A DNA stretch of 64,000 bases from GCA-2687515 sp002687515 (GCA_030745835.1 JASLNU010000016.1:62001-126000); one strand, 5' to 3'. Positions 25,524-34,911 are shown, numbered from the stretch's first letter. Translations and numbers: made by a program. The notes: generated from the letters alone by a model not told the origin.

Positions 25524-28500
25524 TTAGGCGGTCGCGCGCATTTCTATCGCCTGGCCCAGATCGACCGAAACCAGCTGTGAAACGCCCTGTTCGCCCATCG
25601 TCACGCCGAACAACCGGTCGACCCGCGCCATCGTCATGCGATGGTGGGTGATGACCAGGAAACGGGTCGAAAGGGAATGGGCGATTTCCTCGACCAGGGA
25701 ACAGAAACGGTCGACATTGGCATCGTCCAAGGGCGCGTCGACCTCATCCAGCACGCAGATCGGCGCCGGATTGGTCAAAAAGACGGCGAACAGCAACGAC
25801 AGGGCGGTCAGGGCCTGCTCGCCGCCCGATAGCAGCGATAGCACCTGCAGGCGCTTGCCCGGCGGACTGGCCATGATCTCGAGCCCGGCTTCCAGGGGAT
25901 CGTCCGATTCGGTCAAGCTCAGATGGGCGCGGCCGCCGCCGAACAGGCGCACGAAAAGTTCCTGAAAATGGGTGTCGACTTCCTTGAACGAGGCTAAGAG
26001 GCGCTGCCGTCCCTCGCGGTTCAATTCGTTGATGCCGCGGCGCAGCTTGTCGATGGCCTGCAACAGATCGGCGCGTTCCGAGACCAGTGTTTCCACCTGT
26101 TCGCTCAGTTCCCCGGCCTCGGTCTCGGCGCGAAGGTTCACCGGGCCCATGTTTTCGCGCTCCCGGATCAGCCGCTCGACGCGCCTTTCGGCGGCTTCCA
26201 ATTCGGGCGGCTCGGCATCCTCTTTGAGCCCGGAAATCTCGCGCAATTCACCGGGCTTGGAGCGGAGCCGGTCGGCAATGCGCTCGCCAAGCGCGCCGGC
26301 GGCCTGTTTCGCCTGCTCGACGGCGGCTTCGGCGCGCACCCGCGTCTCGCGCGCGCCGGACAAAACGGCTTCGGCTTCGCGCAGGCGCTTGTCGGCTTCG
26401 CCGAGCCGGGTTTCCCCCGCCGCCAGCTTGTCGGCGAAAGCGTTGCGCTCGGCTTCGGCTTTTTCGGTGCGGTCCAGCAGTTCCGCCCGCCGCCGTTCGA
26501 TGTCCGATGGCAGATCGGAAAGGCGCGCCAATTCCTGTTCCAGCGCCTCGCGGCGTTCCGCCAATTGGCCTTGGCGCTCGATGGCGCCGGATTTGCGTTG
26601 CTCCCAGGATGCGGCCTCCCGGGTGATGGTTTCAAGCCGCCGGCGGCGGTCGTCGGCGCGCCGGTTCAGCGTCTCGAAGGCGCTTTGCGCCTCGACAAGC
26701 TGGGTGCGCCGCGCCGCGACATCTTCGCGCAGTTCTTTGGCTTCGGTGCGCACCGGTTCGATATCGGAAAGAGCGCCTTCCTCTTTTGCCGCCTCGGCGA
26801 GCGCCGCTTCGGCTTCTTCGATGTCCGAGGCGAGGCGCGCCGCCGTTTCCTCGCGCGCCGACAGTTTGGATTGCGATTCCGTGGCCCTTTGCCGGACCTG
26901 AGCCAGTGCGCCGCGCGCTTCCGATAGCGCGTCCCCGGCGTTGCGCGCCTTGCTCCGGGCGTCGGCTTCATGGCGCGCGGCCTGCTCGGCGGCGGCACGG
27001 GCCGCATCGGCGCTTTCCTTGGCGTCAATGGCAACGCCGCCGGCATCGGCCAGCTTTTCGCGCACGCCTTCAAGCCGGTTGCGCTGCTCGAGGCGCACCG
27101 CCGCGCCGGTGGGCGCCTCGGCGGCCGCAAAATAGCCATCCCAGCGCCAGAACGCGCCATCGCGGGTCACCAGCCGTTGGCCCTGGCGCAGCTCGGCAAG
27201 CAGGCGCCAACCGGTGTCAAGGTCATCGACGATACCAATTTGCGCCAGCCGCCGGTTCAAGGCACCCGGCCCTTGGACATGAAGCGACAGCGGCTCGGCG
27301 CCGCCCGGCAGCGCCGGCGCATCACCGGCCGGCGCATCAACTTGATGCCAGTGCATCGGCGCCGCCTCGTCGGTGGCCGCCGATAAATCGTCGCCAAGCG
27401 CCGCCCCCAATGCCGATTCCAGGCCGGCATCGACGGTAATGGCATCGACCACCGGCGGCCAAAGATCGGGATCGCCCGTTTCAAGCAGTTCGGCGAGGGC
27501 CTTTTCCTCGGCTTCCAGGCGCGCCGCCTCGTTGATCCGGCCCTGCGCGGTTTCGACGGCTTCATCGGCTGATCCTTGGGATTCGCGGCGGGCGGTTTCG
27601 GCGGTCTCGGCGGCGGCGCGGGTGGCCCCTGCCGCTTCCTCGGCGGCGGCGGCATTTTCTTCCGCCTCGGTAATTTCGGCCGGATCGACGGCGGCGGTGC
27701 GCAATTCGGAAACCTGCGCGCCCAACTCGTCCTGGCTTTGCCGCAAGCGTTCCATGCGCCCGGTCAATTCGAAGCGCCGCCGCGAAAGATCGGTCCGGCG
27801 GGCTTCCAGGCCGGCCAGTTTTTCGGTCAATTTGGATAGGCTGCTTTCAGCGCTTTGCGTCTCGCCGCGCCGGGATTCAAGATGGGCTTCGGCTTCGGCG
27901 ATCAGTTCTTCTTCATCCTTGCCGACGCCGCCGATTTCAGCCTCTTCCGAGCCGAGGCGGGATATCGCCTGCTCGGCGTCGCCGGCGAGGGCCGCCTCGC
28001 GGCTGGTATCCTCGGTGATCTGTTCGAGCCTCGCTTCGCCATCCCGGCGCGCGGCCTCAAGGCGTTCGCCTTCCTCTTCCAAATTTTCGCGGGCGATGGT
28101 CAGGCGTTGCAGCGCCGCCGCCGCCGCCGCTTCGTCGTTGCGCAGCTCGGGCAGCCCCGATGCCGCCTCGGCCTGTTCGGTGGCGGCACGGGTCGCGGCC
28201 CCGGTGGCTTCGCCAACCTCGCGCTCGACCTCGGCCAGGCCCTGCTCGGCGGCCTGCAATTCCTCGGCGGCGTTGTTCCACAGAATAAGAAACAGGGTGG
28301 CTTCCGCCTTGCGCACATGGTCGTTGAGGTTGCGGTAGCGGGTTGCCTGGCGGACCTGTTTCTTGAGGCTCTGCATCTGGGCTTCCAGGGTCACCAGGAT
28401 ATCGTCCAGGCGTTCCAGGTTGGTATCGGCGCCGCGCAGGCGCAACTCGGCTTCGTGGCGCCTGGAATGAAGTCCGGTTATGCCCGCCGCTTCCTCCAGG

Positions 28501-28988
28501 AGCTTGCGCCGTTGCGTCGGTTTGGCGGCTATCACCTCGCCGATATGGCCCTGGCCAACCAGCGCCGTCGAGCGGGCGCCCGAAACCTGATCGGCGAACA
28601 GCAATTGCACGTCGCGGGCGCGCACTTCCTTGGAATTGACCCGGTAGGTGGAGCCTTTTTCGCGCTCGATCCGGCGGCTGATTTCCAGTGTATCGGTTTC
28701 GTTGAACTCGCCCGGCGCGTCGCGCTCCGAATTGTCCATGGTTAAGAGAACCTCGGCAATATTGCGCGCCGGCCGGTTCGCGGTTCCCGAGAAGATCACA
28801 TCATCCATTTCGCCGCCGCGCATCTGCTTGGCCGAGGTTTCGCCCATCACCCATTTCAGGCTTTCGACGATGTTCGACTTGCCGCAGCCATTGGGCCCGA
28901 CGACGCCGGTCAGGCCGGGCTGGATATCCAGCTCGGTCGCATTGACGAAGGATTTGAATCCGGTGAGCTTTATTTTGCTGAATTGCAC
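25524..28988 (-). CDS. smc: Chromosome segregation protein SMC
   Basis: A 1154-residue SMC ATPase that organises and segregates the chromosome with ScpA/ScpB. Walker A is GPNGCGKSN near the N-terminus. Two very long coiled-coil arms rich in Ala, Glu and Arg flank a hinge near residues 500-640. The C-terminus has the signature LSGGEQALTAL and Walker B PICVLDEVDAPLDDAN. Length is standard. It lies 30 bases after the DsbA-like gene, in the conserved alphaproteobacterial order DUF721 / dsbA-like / smc. The Ala/Glu codon bias produces long false reading frames on the other strand. Confidence 0.97.
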   Translation of the reverse strand: MQFSKIKLTGFKSFVNATELDIQPGLTGVVGPNGCGKSNIVESLKWVMGETSAKQMRGGEMDDVIFSGTANRPARNIAEVLLTMDNSERDAPGEFNETDTLEISRRIEREKGSTYRVNSKEVRARDVQLLFADQVSGARSTALVGQGHIGEVIAAKPTQRRKLLEEAAGITGLHSRRHEAELRLRGADTNLERLDDILVTLEAQMQSLKKQVRQATRYRNLNDHVRKAEATLFLILWNNAAEELQAAEQGLAEVEREVGEATGAATRAATEQAEAASGLPELRNDEAAAAAALQRLTIARENLEEEGERLEAARRDGEARLEQITEDTSREAALAGDAEQAISRLGSEEAEIGGVGKDEEELIAEAEAHLESRRGETQSAESSLSKLTEKLAGLEARRTDLSRRRFELTGRMERLRQSQDELGAQVSELRTAAVDPAEITEAEENAAAAEEAAGATRAAAETAETARRESQGSADEAVETAQGRINEAARLEAEEKALAELLETGDPDLWPPVVDAITVDAGLESALGAALGDDLSAATDEAAPMHWHQVDAPAGDAPALPGGAEPLSLHVQGPGALNRRLAQIGIVDDLDTGWRLLAELRQGQRLVTRDGAFWRWDGYFAAAEAPTGAAVRLEQRNRLEGVREKLADAGGVAIDAKESADAARAAAEQAARHEADARSKARNAGDALSEARGALAQVRQRATESQSKLSAREETAARLASDIEEAEAALAEAAKEEGALSDIEPVRTEAKELREDVAARRTQLVEAQSAFETLNRRADDRRRRLETITREAASWEQRKSGAIERQGQLAERREALEQELARLSDLPSDIERRRAELLDRTEKAEAERNAFADKLAAGETRLGEADKRLREAEAVLSGARETRVRAEAAVEQAKQAAGALGERIADRLRSKPGELREISGLKEDAEPPELEAAERRVERLIRERENMGPVNLRAETEAGELSEQVETLVSERADLLQAIDKLRRGINELNREGRQRLLASFKEVDTHFQELFVRLFGGGRAHLSLTESDDPLEAGLEIMASPPGKRLQVLSLLSGGEQALTALSLLFAVFLTNPAPICVLDEVDAPLDDANVDRFCSLVEEIAHSLSTRFLVITHHRMTMARVDRLFGVTMGEQGVSQLVSVDLGQAIEMRATA

Positions 28989-29018
28989 CTTGTCGCCGCC
29001 CCCGCGTTCCCGGCCGCC

Positions 29019-29651
29019 CTATTTGCCAGCCTTGGCGATCGCATTGTCGAGCACCTTGCGCAGCCTTGCCGCCGTCAGCTCGCCCTCGATGATACGATCA
29101 TTGAGAAACATCGTCGGTGTGCCTTCGACTTTCCACTTATTGGTGCCGGTGGTGCGGCTTTTGATAATGCTGTCGTAAAGCTCCCGGTTGGTAAGGCAGG
29201 CATCGAAGGTTTTTTGCGAAATCCCCGCAAGGCGGCCGAGCTGCGCCAACGCCGCCGCCGGGTTGGCCGCCCGCGCCCAGTTCGATTGCGAGCGGTAGAG
29301 AATCTCGATCATCGGGAAATAGCGCTCCTTGGCGGCGCAACGGGCCAGCATCGATCCCGCCTCGGCCAGCTGGTCGAGTGGGAAGTCCCGGTAGATCAGG
29401 CGCACCTTGCCGGTATCGATATATTCCTTCTTGATTTGAACCAGGGCGCCGGTGTGCAGCGCGGCGCAATGCGAGCAAGTCAGCGATGCGTACTCGATCA
29501 AGGTTACCGGCGCATCGGCGCGGCCCATCACCTTTTCGCCGAGCATGATATCCTTGGGCGGCAGGTTCTGCGCCCGGGCCGTGAACGCGATGAGCGCCAG
29601 CACCACGGCGATACCGATAGTTTTACCTGATTTCACTATATGTTTGGGCAT
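29019..29651 (-). CDS. DsbA-family thiol:disulfide oxidoreductase
   Basis: A periplasmic thioredoxin-fold protein of 210 residues, starting at ATG 29651 behind GGGAGG. It has an N-terminal signal peptide (SGKTIGIAVVLALIAFTARA). The active site reads C-S-H-C in SLTCSHCAALH instead of the classic DsbA C-P-H-C. Downstream elements match the DsbA helical insert (YFPMIEILYRSQSNWARA) and the cis-proline region GTPTMFLND. The loose CXXC suits an oxidase or isomerase of the DsbA_4/BdbD type. It lies directly upstream of smc, as in related genomes. Confidence 0.88.
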   Translation of the reverse strand: MPKHIVKSGKTIGIAVVLALIAFTARAQNLPPKDIMLGEKVMGRADAPVTLIEYASLTCSHCAALHTGALVQIKKEYIDTGKVRLIYRDFPLDQLAEAGSMLARCAAKERYFPMIEILYRSQSNWARAANPAAALAQLGRLAGISQKTFDACLTNRELYDSIIKSRTTGTNKWKVEGTPTMFLNDRIIEGELTAARLRKVLDNAIAKAGK

Positions 29652-29679
29652 TACGCCTCCCACCCACAATATGTTGACG

Positions 29680-29708
29680 AATATAATCCCCGATTCCGCG
29701 CTCGACAA
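29680..29708 (-). promoter_or_regulatory. Possible sigma-70 promoter of the dsbA-like gene
   Basis: On the minus strand TTGTCG (29703-29708) and TATATT (29680-29685) are 17 bases apart, four to five matches each to the consensus, with the coding start about 30 bases further on. Plausible but not decisive. Confidence 0.4.
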
Positions 29709-29771
29709 GCGGCTAGAGTGCATTGGGCACGAATAGGATTAATTTAATTAGGCACAGAGATTGTCGCGGTT

Positions 29772-30263
29772 CTACGCCTTCTTGGCGGCATTGCGCGCCT
29801 GCACGCCCTCGCCCAAGGCCTGCAATGCGTCTCTAAGTTCGGGATCGGTGATGCCGCTCAGGCGCGCAGCCAGCGCCGCCCGGCCGGCGCTGTCGATGAC
29901 CGGTTCGGGCTTGTTTCGCGATTTCTTAAGGCGTGGAATCGGCCCGTGGAGGATGCGCACCCGCCCGACCGCGCCATAGCCGAAATGGCTGTTGATGCGC
30001 TCGATAATCTGCGGCTCCAGGTGCTGGATCTCAAGCGCCAGGGCCGAACTTTCGACGCGCAGGTGCAGCGTGCCGCCGCGCCGGCTCTGCCCGGGATAGG
30101 ATATCCGTTCGGGGAAACTGGCACTGGCCAGCGCACTGCCCATAATCTCGGCCCAATGATCGACGATACCGGCGGCGGCGAAGCCGCGGCGGGCGAAGAT
30201 CGGCCGCGTCAGCCTGTCGATGCTGGTGCTGATGGCGCGGACCTGATGGCGTTTCACGGTCAT
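29772..30263 (-). CDS. DUF721 (DciA-like) family protein
   Basis: A 163-residue DUF721 protein. The family core is visible as VDHWAEIMGSALASASFPERISYPG, then a beta-rich GGTLHLRVESSALALEIQHLEPQII segment and FGYGAVGRVRILHGP. DUF721 includes DciA, a helicase-loading factor, but the alphaproteobacterial members are less well defined. It is divergent from mutY with only 83 bases between them and lies upstream of the dsbA-like gene, the conserved order in this group. The C-terminal third is Ala/Arg-rich and likely disordered. Confidence 0.85.
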   Translation of the reverse strand: MTVKRHQVRAISTSIDRLTRPIFARRGFAAAGIVDHWAEIMGSALASASFPERISYPGQSRRGGTLHLRVESSALALEIQHLEPQIIERINSHFGYGAVGRVRILHGPIPRLKKSRNKPEPVIDSAGRAALAARLSGITDPELRDALQALGEGVQARNAAKKA

Positions 30264-30346
30264 CGCAACAGGGTAGGGCGCGCCGGACCCGAGGGCAAAT
30301 CAATTTGGCGTGGCGGTGCCCTTGAATATTTGTTACCCCCAACGGC

Positions 30347-31420
30347 ATGGACCAGAAATCGATCTTGACGGCCTCGGCCCGCCTGCTCGCCTGGTACGAC
30401 GCCAACCGGCGTGCCTTGCCCTGGCGGGCGGCGCCCGGCACGGCGCCGGACCCCTATCATGTCTGGCTGAGCGAGATCATGTTGCAGCAAACCACGGTCG
30501 CCGCCGTGACGCCCTATTTCGATTATTTCATAGAACGCTGGCCGCACATCGGCGCCCTGGCGGATGCCTCCCTCGACGAGGTGCTGCACGCCTGGCAGGG
30601 GCTCGGATATTATGCGCGGGCGCGCAACCTGCATAAGTGCGCCGGTATTGTCGGGCGCCAACTGGGCGGGCGTTTTCCCGCCGATGAGGCCGCCCTCCGC
30701 CGGCTGCCGGGCATCGGCCCCTATACGGCGGCGGCGCTGGCGGCGATCGCCTTCGGCCTGCCGGCGGCGCCGGTGGACGGCAATATCGAACGGGTTATCG
30801 CCCGCCTGTTCGCCCTCGCGGCGCCGCTGCCCAAGGCCAAGCCGCGGATCAAACGCCTCGCCGAAAACCTGACACCGGAAAGCCGCGCCGGCGACCATGC
30901 CCAGGCGATGATGGATCTCGGCGCCGGCATCTGTACGCCGAAGCGGCCCGAATGCGGTTGCTGCCCGCTGGCCATGGATTGCGCCGCCAGGGCCGCCGGC
31001 AAGGCCGAGGCCTATCCCCGGAAAGGCCCGAAAAAACCCAAACCGACGCGCCGCGGCTGGGTCTTCTGGGCGCGCGACGATACGGGCCGTGTGCTGATCC
31101 GGCGGCGGCCGGAAGCCGGGCTGCTCGGCGGTATGATGGAGTTCCCGTCCACCGATTGGATCGAGGCGCCGCCAAGCGAGGTCACCCAGGACGCCGCTAC
31201 GGCATCGGCGCCGCTGCCGGCCGAGTGGCGCCGGCTGCCGGGCCTGGTGCGCCACAGCTTCACCCACTTTCATCTGGAATTGGGCGTCCTATCGGGTGAA
31301 TGCGCATCGCCGGTGGGTGAAGGCACCTGGTGCGCCGTCGAGAAATTGGGTGAACACGCACTGCCGAATCTAATGAAAAAGGTGGCCCGCCACGCCATTC
31401 AACATGCTGAACCGCTCTAA
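30347..31420 (+). CDS. mutY: A/G-specific adenine glycosylase MutY
   Basis: A 357-residue base-excision repair enzyme that removes adenine opposite 8-oxoguanine. It has EIMLQQTTVAAVTPYF, the helix-hairpin-helix LPGIGPYTAAAL with the catalytic Asp in VDGNIERVIARLFAL, and a [4Fe-4S] cluster ligated by Cys in the spacing C-X6-C-X2-C-X5-C (from ICTPKRPEC). The C-terminal NUDIX-like domain (WVFWARDDTGRVLIRRRP) reads the oxidised guanine. Its last four bases overlap the convergent flagellin-like gene. Confidence 0.95.
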   Translation: MDQKSILTASARLLAWYDANRRALPWRAAPGTAPDPYHVWLSEIMLQQTTVAAVTPYFDYFIERWPHIGALADASLDEVLHAWQGLGYYARARNLHKCAGIVGRQLGGRFPADEAALRRLPGIGPYTAAALAAIAFGLPAAPVDGNIERVIARLFALAAPLPKAKPRIKRLAENLTPESRAGDHAQAMMDLGAGICTPKRPECGCCPLAMDCAARAAGKAEAYPRKGPKKPKPTRRGWVFWARDDTGRVLIRRRPEAGLLGGMMEFPSTDWIEAPPSEVTQDAATASAPLPAEWRRLPGLVRHSFTHFHLELGVLSGECASPVGEGTWCAVEKLGEHALPNLMKKVARHAIQHAEPL

Positions 31421-32634
31421 ACGTTGACGTTGATGGTGGCGCCGAGCACCGCCTCGGCGGACGCCTTGGTGTCGGGCGCGGTGGGGTTGTCCTGCGCCAG
31501 CACCAGGGTGTGAACCAGGGTGTTGCCGCGCGCCGCGAGCAAGGCGAAATTGAATTTCACCACCTGGAATTCCAATTGCGCGGCCAGTAGGTCCGCCTGC
31601 CGGTCGCTTTCGATATCCTCGGCGATGTCGGCGATTTCCGATTCGAGGCCGCCGATCAGGCTGTCGAAGACGGTGGCCCTGGATCGCAGCGTCGCCCGGT
31701 CGTCGAGGAATTGCGCCTCGGTCAGGAGGATAATCGATTCGGCCTCGTTGAGATCGTCCTTGGCGCGGTCGATGGCGGTCTGATTGCCGAAATCCTCGTA
31801 CAGCCAGGCATCCAAAACCCCGAGCCCGCCCTTGGTCAGGGTGCCGGTGATGTTGGTGTTGTCCGACAGGTCGAAATCGACGGCGCCGGTGGCGGTGTTG
31901 ATGCTGTTGAGGGTGATGTCGGTGACCGCGTCGGTGGTGCCGGTGGCGGTGTCCGGGTAGCTGGAATATTCGCTCAAGGTGCCGACCGTATCCTCGCTTG
32001 CCGCAAAGCCGGTGTCCGAATTCCAGAAATCGCCGCTGCCGTCCTCGGTGATATAGTAATCGGTGCCCAGGTAAACGCCATCGATCTGCACCGTATCGCC
32101 TCTGGAATTATAGGGCGCGAACAGGGTTTGCGTGGCGAACGAGGAACGCGATAGGGATTCGATCAGGTTCTTCTGGAAATAGACGCCGCCGTCCTTGAAC
32201 AACTCGGCGCCGGCGCTGGCCAGCTGGTTGATCTTGCGCAGCTTGTTGTCCCAATCGACGGCCAGCGAAGCGGCGGTGATGTCGCCGTTTTCCAGATCGG
32301 TGATCTGGTCCTCCAGATAGGTGATATGGTTTTTCAAATAGGCGATCTGGTCGAAAGCCTGATTGATGACGCCGATGGCGTCGTTGATGCGGTCCTTGCG
32401 GCTGATCAGTTGCGACTGCTGGCGCAACAGCGCTTCGCTGATCGGCGAGGTGGCGGCGCGGTCGAGCTGGGCCAGCGCCGCATCGATGCGCGATGTGAAC
32501 TGATCGGTAAGGCTCTGGGCGGCCAGCGACTGCGCCGTCCCCCTGGACAGCACAAGCACCCGGTCGGTGGTGTTGATGCCGCCCGATAGGGTATTGACGA
32601 TAGTGATCGCCGGATCAAATGCCGCTACGGCCAT
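31417..32634 (-). CDS. Unrecognised protein with flagellin-like layout
   Basis: A 405-residue protein I cannot assign. The ATG at 32634 has AGGAGG about 10 bases upstream. The ends are long amphipathic helices (VLVLSRGTAQSLAAQSLTDQ at the start; LAAQLEFQVVKFNFALLAAR near the end). The middle is a low-charge Thr/Asp/Gly/Ser-rich stretch with phrases such as DTATGTTDAVTDITLN, likely beta-rich. There is one short Cys-free body and no signal peptide. This layout recalls flagellin or hook-associated proteins, but the flagellin terminal signatures are not present. A surface or structural role is a guess. It is convergent with mutY, overlapping by four bases. Confidence 0.6.
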   Translation of the reverse strand: MAVAAFDPAITIVNTLSGGINTTDRVLVLSRGTAQSLAAQSLTDQFTSRIDAALAQLDRAATSPISEALLRQQSQLISRKDRINDAIGVINQAFDQIAYLKNHITYLEDQITDLENGDITAASLAVDWDNKLRKINQLASAGAELFKDGGVYFQKNLIESLSRSSFATQTLFAPYNSRGDTVQIDGVYLGTDYYITEDGSGDFWNSDTGFAASEDTVGTLSEYSSYPDTATGTTDAVTDITLNSINTATGAVDFDLSDNTNITGTLTKGGLGVLDAWLYEDFGNQTAIDRAKDDLNEAESIILLTEAQFLDDRATLRSRATVFDSLIGGLESEIADIAEDIESDRQADLLAAQLEFQVVKFNFALLAARGNTLVHTLVLAQDNPTAPDTKASAEAVLGATINVNV

Positions 32635-32780
32635 GCGTTCCCGACCTCCTGTCGGACCACAAAGCGTCATATTTCAGGGCGCCGGTTCGGGACATTCTAT
32701 CCCTCGATAAGAAACCCGGCGTCCGCGCTGGTGCCTTCTTGTATATCATATTGGCATGCTTCGGCGCAATGTCGAGCCCT

Positions 32781-32800
32781 AAAAACGCCTATTTCAGGCG
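32781..32800 (-). terminator. Intrinsic terminator after the YqgE/AlgH gene
   Basis: Read on the minus strand, CGCCT-GAAAT-AGGCG is a perfect 5-bp hairpin followed by five T (A at 32781-32785 on the plus strand), beginning 9 bases after the stop of the upstream gene. Confidence 0.65.
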
Positions 32801-32808
32801 CTTTTGCA

Positions 32809-33417
32809 TCAGAGGTCGACCCCCCGGCGCTCGAGGGCCCGGCGCCACATGGTTTTCGGATTAGCGCCGAATATCATGCCCCTGTCGGCGGCCACGATGA
32901 CCCAGTCCTTGCGTTTCAGCTCGCCCTCCAACTGGCCGGCGCCCCAGCCCGAATAGCCGAAGAACAGCACCGATTTTTCGGGCCGCGCGCCGGCGGCGAA
33001 GGCATCCAGGATTTCCCGCCCCGATGAGACCGCGAGGCCGCCCTGTCGGCAGATCGAGGTGCCGGCGCTGAATTCGGCGGTGTGCAGGATGAAGCCGACA
33101 TCCACGTGCACAGGCCCGCCGAGGCGAAACTGCATGACCCCCTCGGCCTTGCCCGGCGCGACGCTGAACGAGCGCAGCATATCGGCCATCGAAACCTTCC
33201 CGCCCGCCCGGTTGAGGATCAGCCCGAAGGCGCCGTCCGCATCATGCTTGCAAAGATAGATCACGGTTTTGGCAAAATTGGAATCGGCCATGCGCGGGCT
33301 GGCGACCAGGAATTTTCCGGCCAGCGAGGCTTCTTCCGCCATTGCCGGCATGGTGGCGGCAAGGAGAATCACCAGGCAGGGCGCTGCCATCGATCCAATA
33401 AAACGCCGTAAGGTCAT
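32809..33417 (-). CDS. YqgE/AlgH (DUF179) family protein with signal peptide
   Basis: A 202-residue DUF179 protein. The core is clear: LAGKFLVASPRMADSNFAKTVIYLC, FGLILNRAGG, RLGGPVHVDVGFILH and VLFFGYSGWGAGQLEGEL. YqgE/AlgH is usually cytoplasmic, but here the core is preceded by RRFIGSMAAPCLVILLAATMPAMA, a convincing signal peptide with cleavage near AMA-EE. The start at 33417 is the one that includes this leader. Function of the family is unsettled; an AlgH transcriptional role would not fit a periplasmic protein. It is divergent from the methyltransferase gene. Confidence 0.85.
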   Translation of the reverse strand: MTLRRFIGSMAAPCLVILLAATMPAMAEEASLAGKFLVASPRMADSNFAKTVIYLCKHDADGAFGLILNRAGGKVSMADMLRSFSVAPGKAEGVMQFRLGGPVHVDVGFILHTAEFSAGTSICRQGGLAVSSGREILDAFAAGARPEKSVLFFGYSGWGAGQLEGELKRKDWVIVAADRGMIFGANPKTMWRRALERRGVDL

Positions 33418-33501
33418 CTTCGGTTCCCGGCATTCTTTCGTTAACCGTCGGGCAGTATAGTCTGGCGGGTAGCAATAATGAAGTAGAGCCTCGAGGCGGC
33501 C

Positions 33502-34341
33502 ATGAGCATCGATACAGCAGATAAATTGTTCGGCGCCCCGGCGCTTGGCGACTACGCCATGCGGGGCGTGGAAAGCGTGCCCGGCATGCTGCAAAGCGGC
33601 TCGGTCTCGGTCCTCTGGTCGCTGATCGAATTGCAGGACGAGTTCGGCATCGGCGGCGATGTCGCCGAAATCGGCGTCCACCACGGCCGCCTGTTCATCA
33701 TGCTCTGCCTGGCCCTCAATGCCGGCGAGCGCGCCTACGCCCTCGATATCTTCGGCGATCCGCCGGGCAGCCACGCGGAAGACCGGGACCGGTTTGTTGC
33801 CAATCTGGCGCGCTTCGGCATCGGCCCGGATCATTTCGAGCTGGCCGTCCAGGACAGCCGCGCCATCACCCCCGGCGCCTGGCCTCATATGACAGAGGCG
33901 GCGGGCAATATCCGGCTGATCAGCGTCGATGGCGATCACCGCCGGGACGGGGTGCTGCATGACCTGGCGCTGGCCGGGGCGGCCTTGAACCAGGGCGGCG
34001 TGATCATCGCCGATGACCTCTTCAATCCCTGGTATCCGACGGTGACCGAAGCCATCTATGATTTCTTCCGTGGACCTTGCGGCGATCTGCAGCCGGTCGC
34101 CTTCATCGCCGCCAACGGCCCGGTCGAAACCGGCGCCGCCAAGCTCCTGATCGGGCGCGCCAGCCACGCGCCCCGCTACAAGGCCGGCCTCAAGCTCCTC
34201 AACCAGGACGACCTCAAACATTGCGACGCCTTCGCCGGCCACGCCGACGTGCCCAGCTTCTTCTTCGCCGGCCAACCCAGCCGCCGCCCCCTGGACGGTG
34301 CCATGCGGGAAATCTTGCGGGATATTACACACGGGGAATAG
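33502..34341 (+). CDS. Class I SAM-dependent methyltransferase-like protein
   Basis: A 279-residue protein with a class I methyltransferase fold. Motif I is GDVAEIGVHHGRLFI, the acidic loop after strand 2 ALDIFGD, and a metal- or substrate-type segment ISVDGDHRRDGVLHDL, followed by GGVIIADDLFNPWYP. This pattern resembles the Methyltransf_24/CmcI group acting on small molecules or glycans. The substrate is unknown. It stands alone: divergent from the YqgE-type gene and followed by a long repeat-bearing gap. Confidence 0.7.
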   Translation: MSIDTADKLFGAPALGDYAMRGVESVPGMLQSGSVSVLWSLIELQDEFGIGGDVAEIGVHHGRLFIMLCLALNAGERAYALDIFGDPPGSHAEDRDRFVANLARFGIGPDHFELAVQDSRAITPGAWPHMTEAAGNIRLISVDGDHRRDGVLHDLALAGAALNQGGVIIADDLFNPWYPTVTEAIYDFFRGPCGDLQPVAFIAANGPVETGAAKLLIGRASHAPRYKAGLKLLNQDDLKHCDAFAGHADVPSFFFAGQPSRRPLDGAMREILRDITHGE

Positions 34342-34911
34342 CCCGGCTGGGGATGGCCCAACGACACAGCCCGGCTGGGGATGGCCGGGTCGGCCAGCCG
34401 GGCGTTGATCTAGGCACCTGTCTATGTGAAGTGCCAAGCCCTGGCTCGCTAATTAGGACAGGTGCCAAGTTTGACGCCCGCATGGCCAACCCGGCCACGC
34501 CTGAGCGGGTTGCTTCGTTAAAGTGCGACACATTTCGGCGAAAACGGGCATAGGCATTATGGGCTTTTATAGGCATTTATTGGCTTTTTCAGGCTTTTGA
34601 ACCGCCGAGGCGATGAGGCGGCGAGGTACGGGGAAAACCGCAAACAGCGCCGTCATACCCCGACTTGATCGGGGTATCCAGAGGGGCAGCGGAGTATCCT
34701 GGATCACCCGATCATCTGTTTAGACCGGAGACATAGCTGACAGGTGTTCGGAGAGATGGTTGACACATTCCGGCGAAATCCACCATACCGGATCACCATC
34801 ATTGCTATCGGTTCATACCGTTTCATACCCTTTTGTCCCCCGCGCGCGGCGGCGCACCCCCGGCCAAACCGCAAGCAACCGAGGCCCGCAATCCCTGTTC
34901 CTTATTGAACA
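34340..34911. repeat. Non-coding repeat-bearing gap (direct repeats, REP-like palindrome, IS-end-like motifs)
   Basis: No credible gene is present. Contents: a 19-base direct repeat AGCCCGGCTGGGGATGGCC at 34340-34358 and 34368-34386, the second able to pair with CCAGCCGGG downstream; an AT-rich block with repeated GGC-TTT words near 34560-34600; a palindrome ATACCCCGA/TCGGGGTAT at 34655-34663 and 34669-34677 of the scattered kind common in alphaproteobacteria; and two related 18-base copies of GACACATTYCGGCGAAAW at 34527-34544 and 34762-34779, each preceded by a GACAGGTG word. The last pair resembles decayed insertion-sequence ends, though no transposase remnant is seen. Confidence 0.55.

Noticed and set aside
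27373..28745. Long plus-strand frames inside smc
   Set aside because: Ser/Arg/Ala-rich or Gly/Phe/Leu-rich translations produced by the coiled-coil codon bias of smc; no domain.
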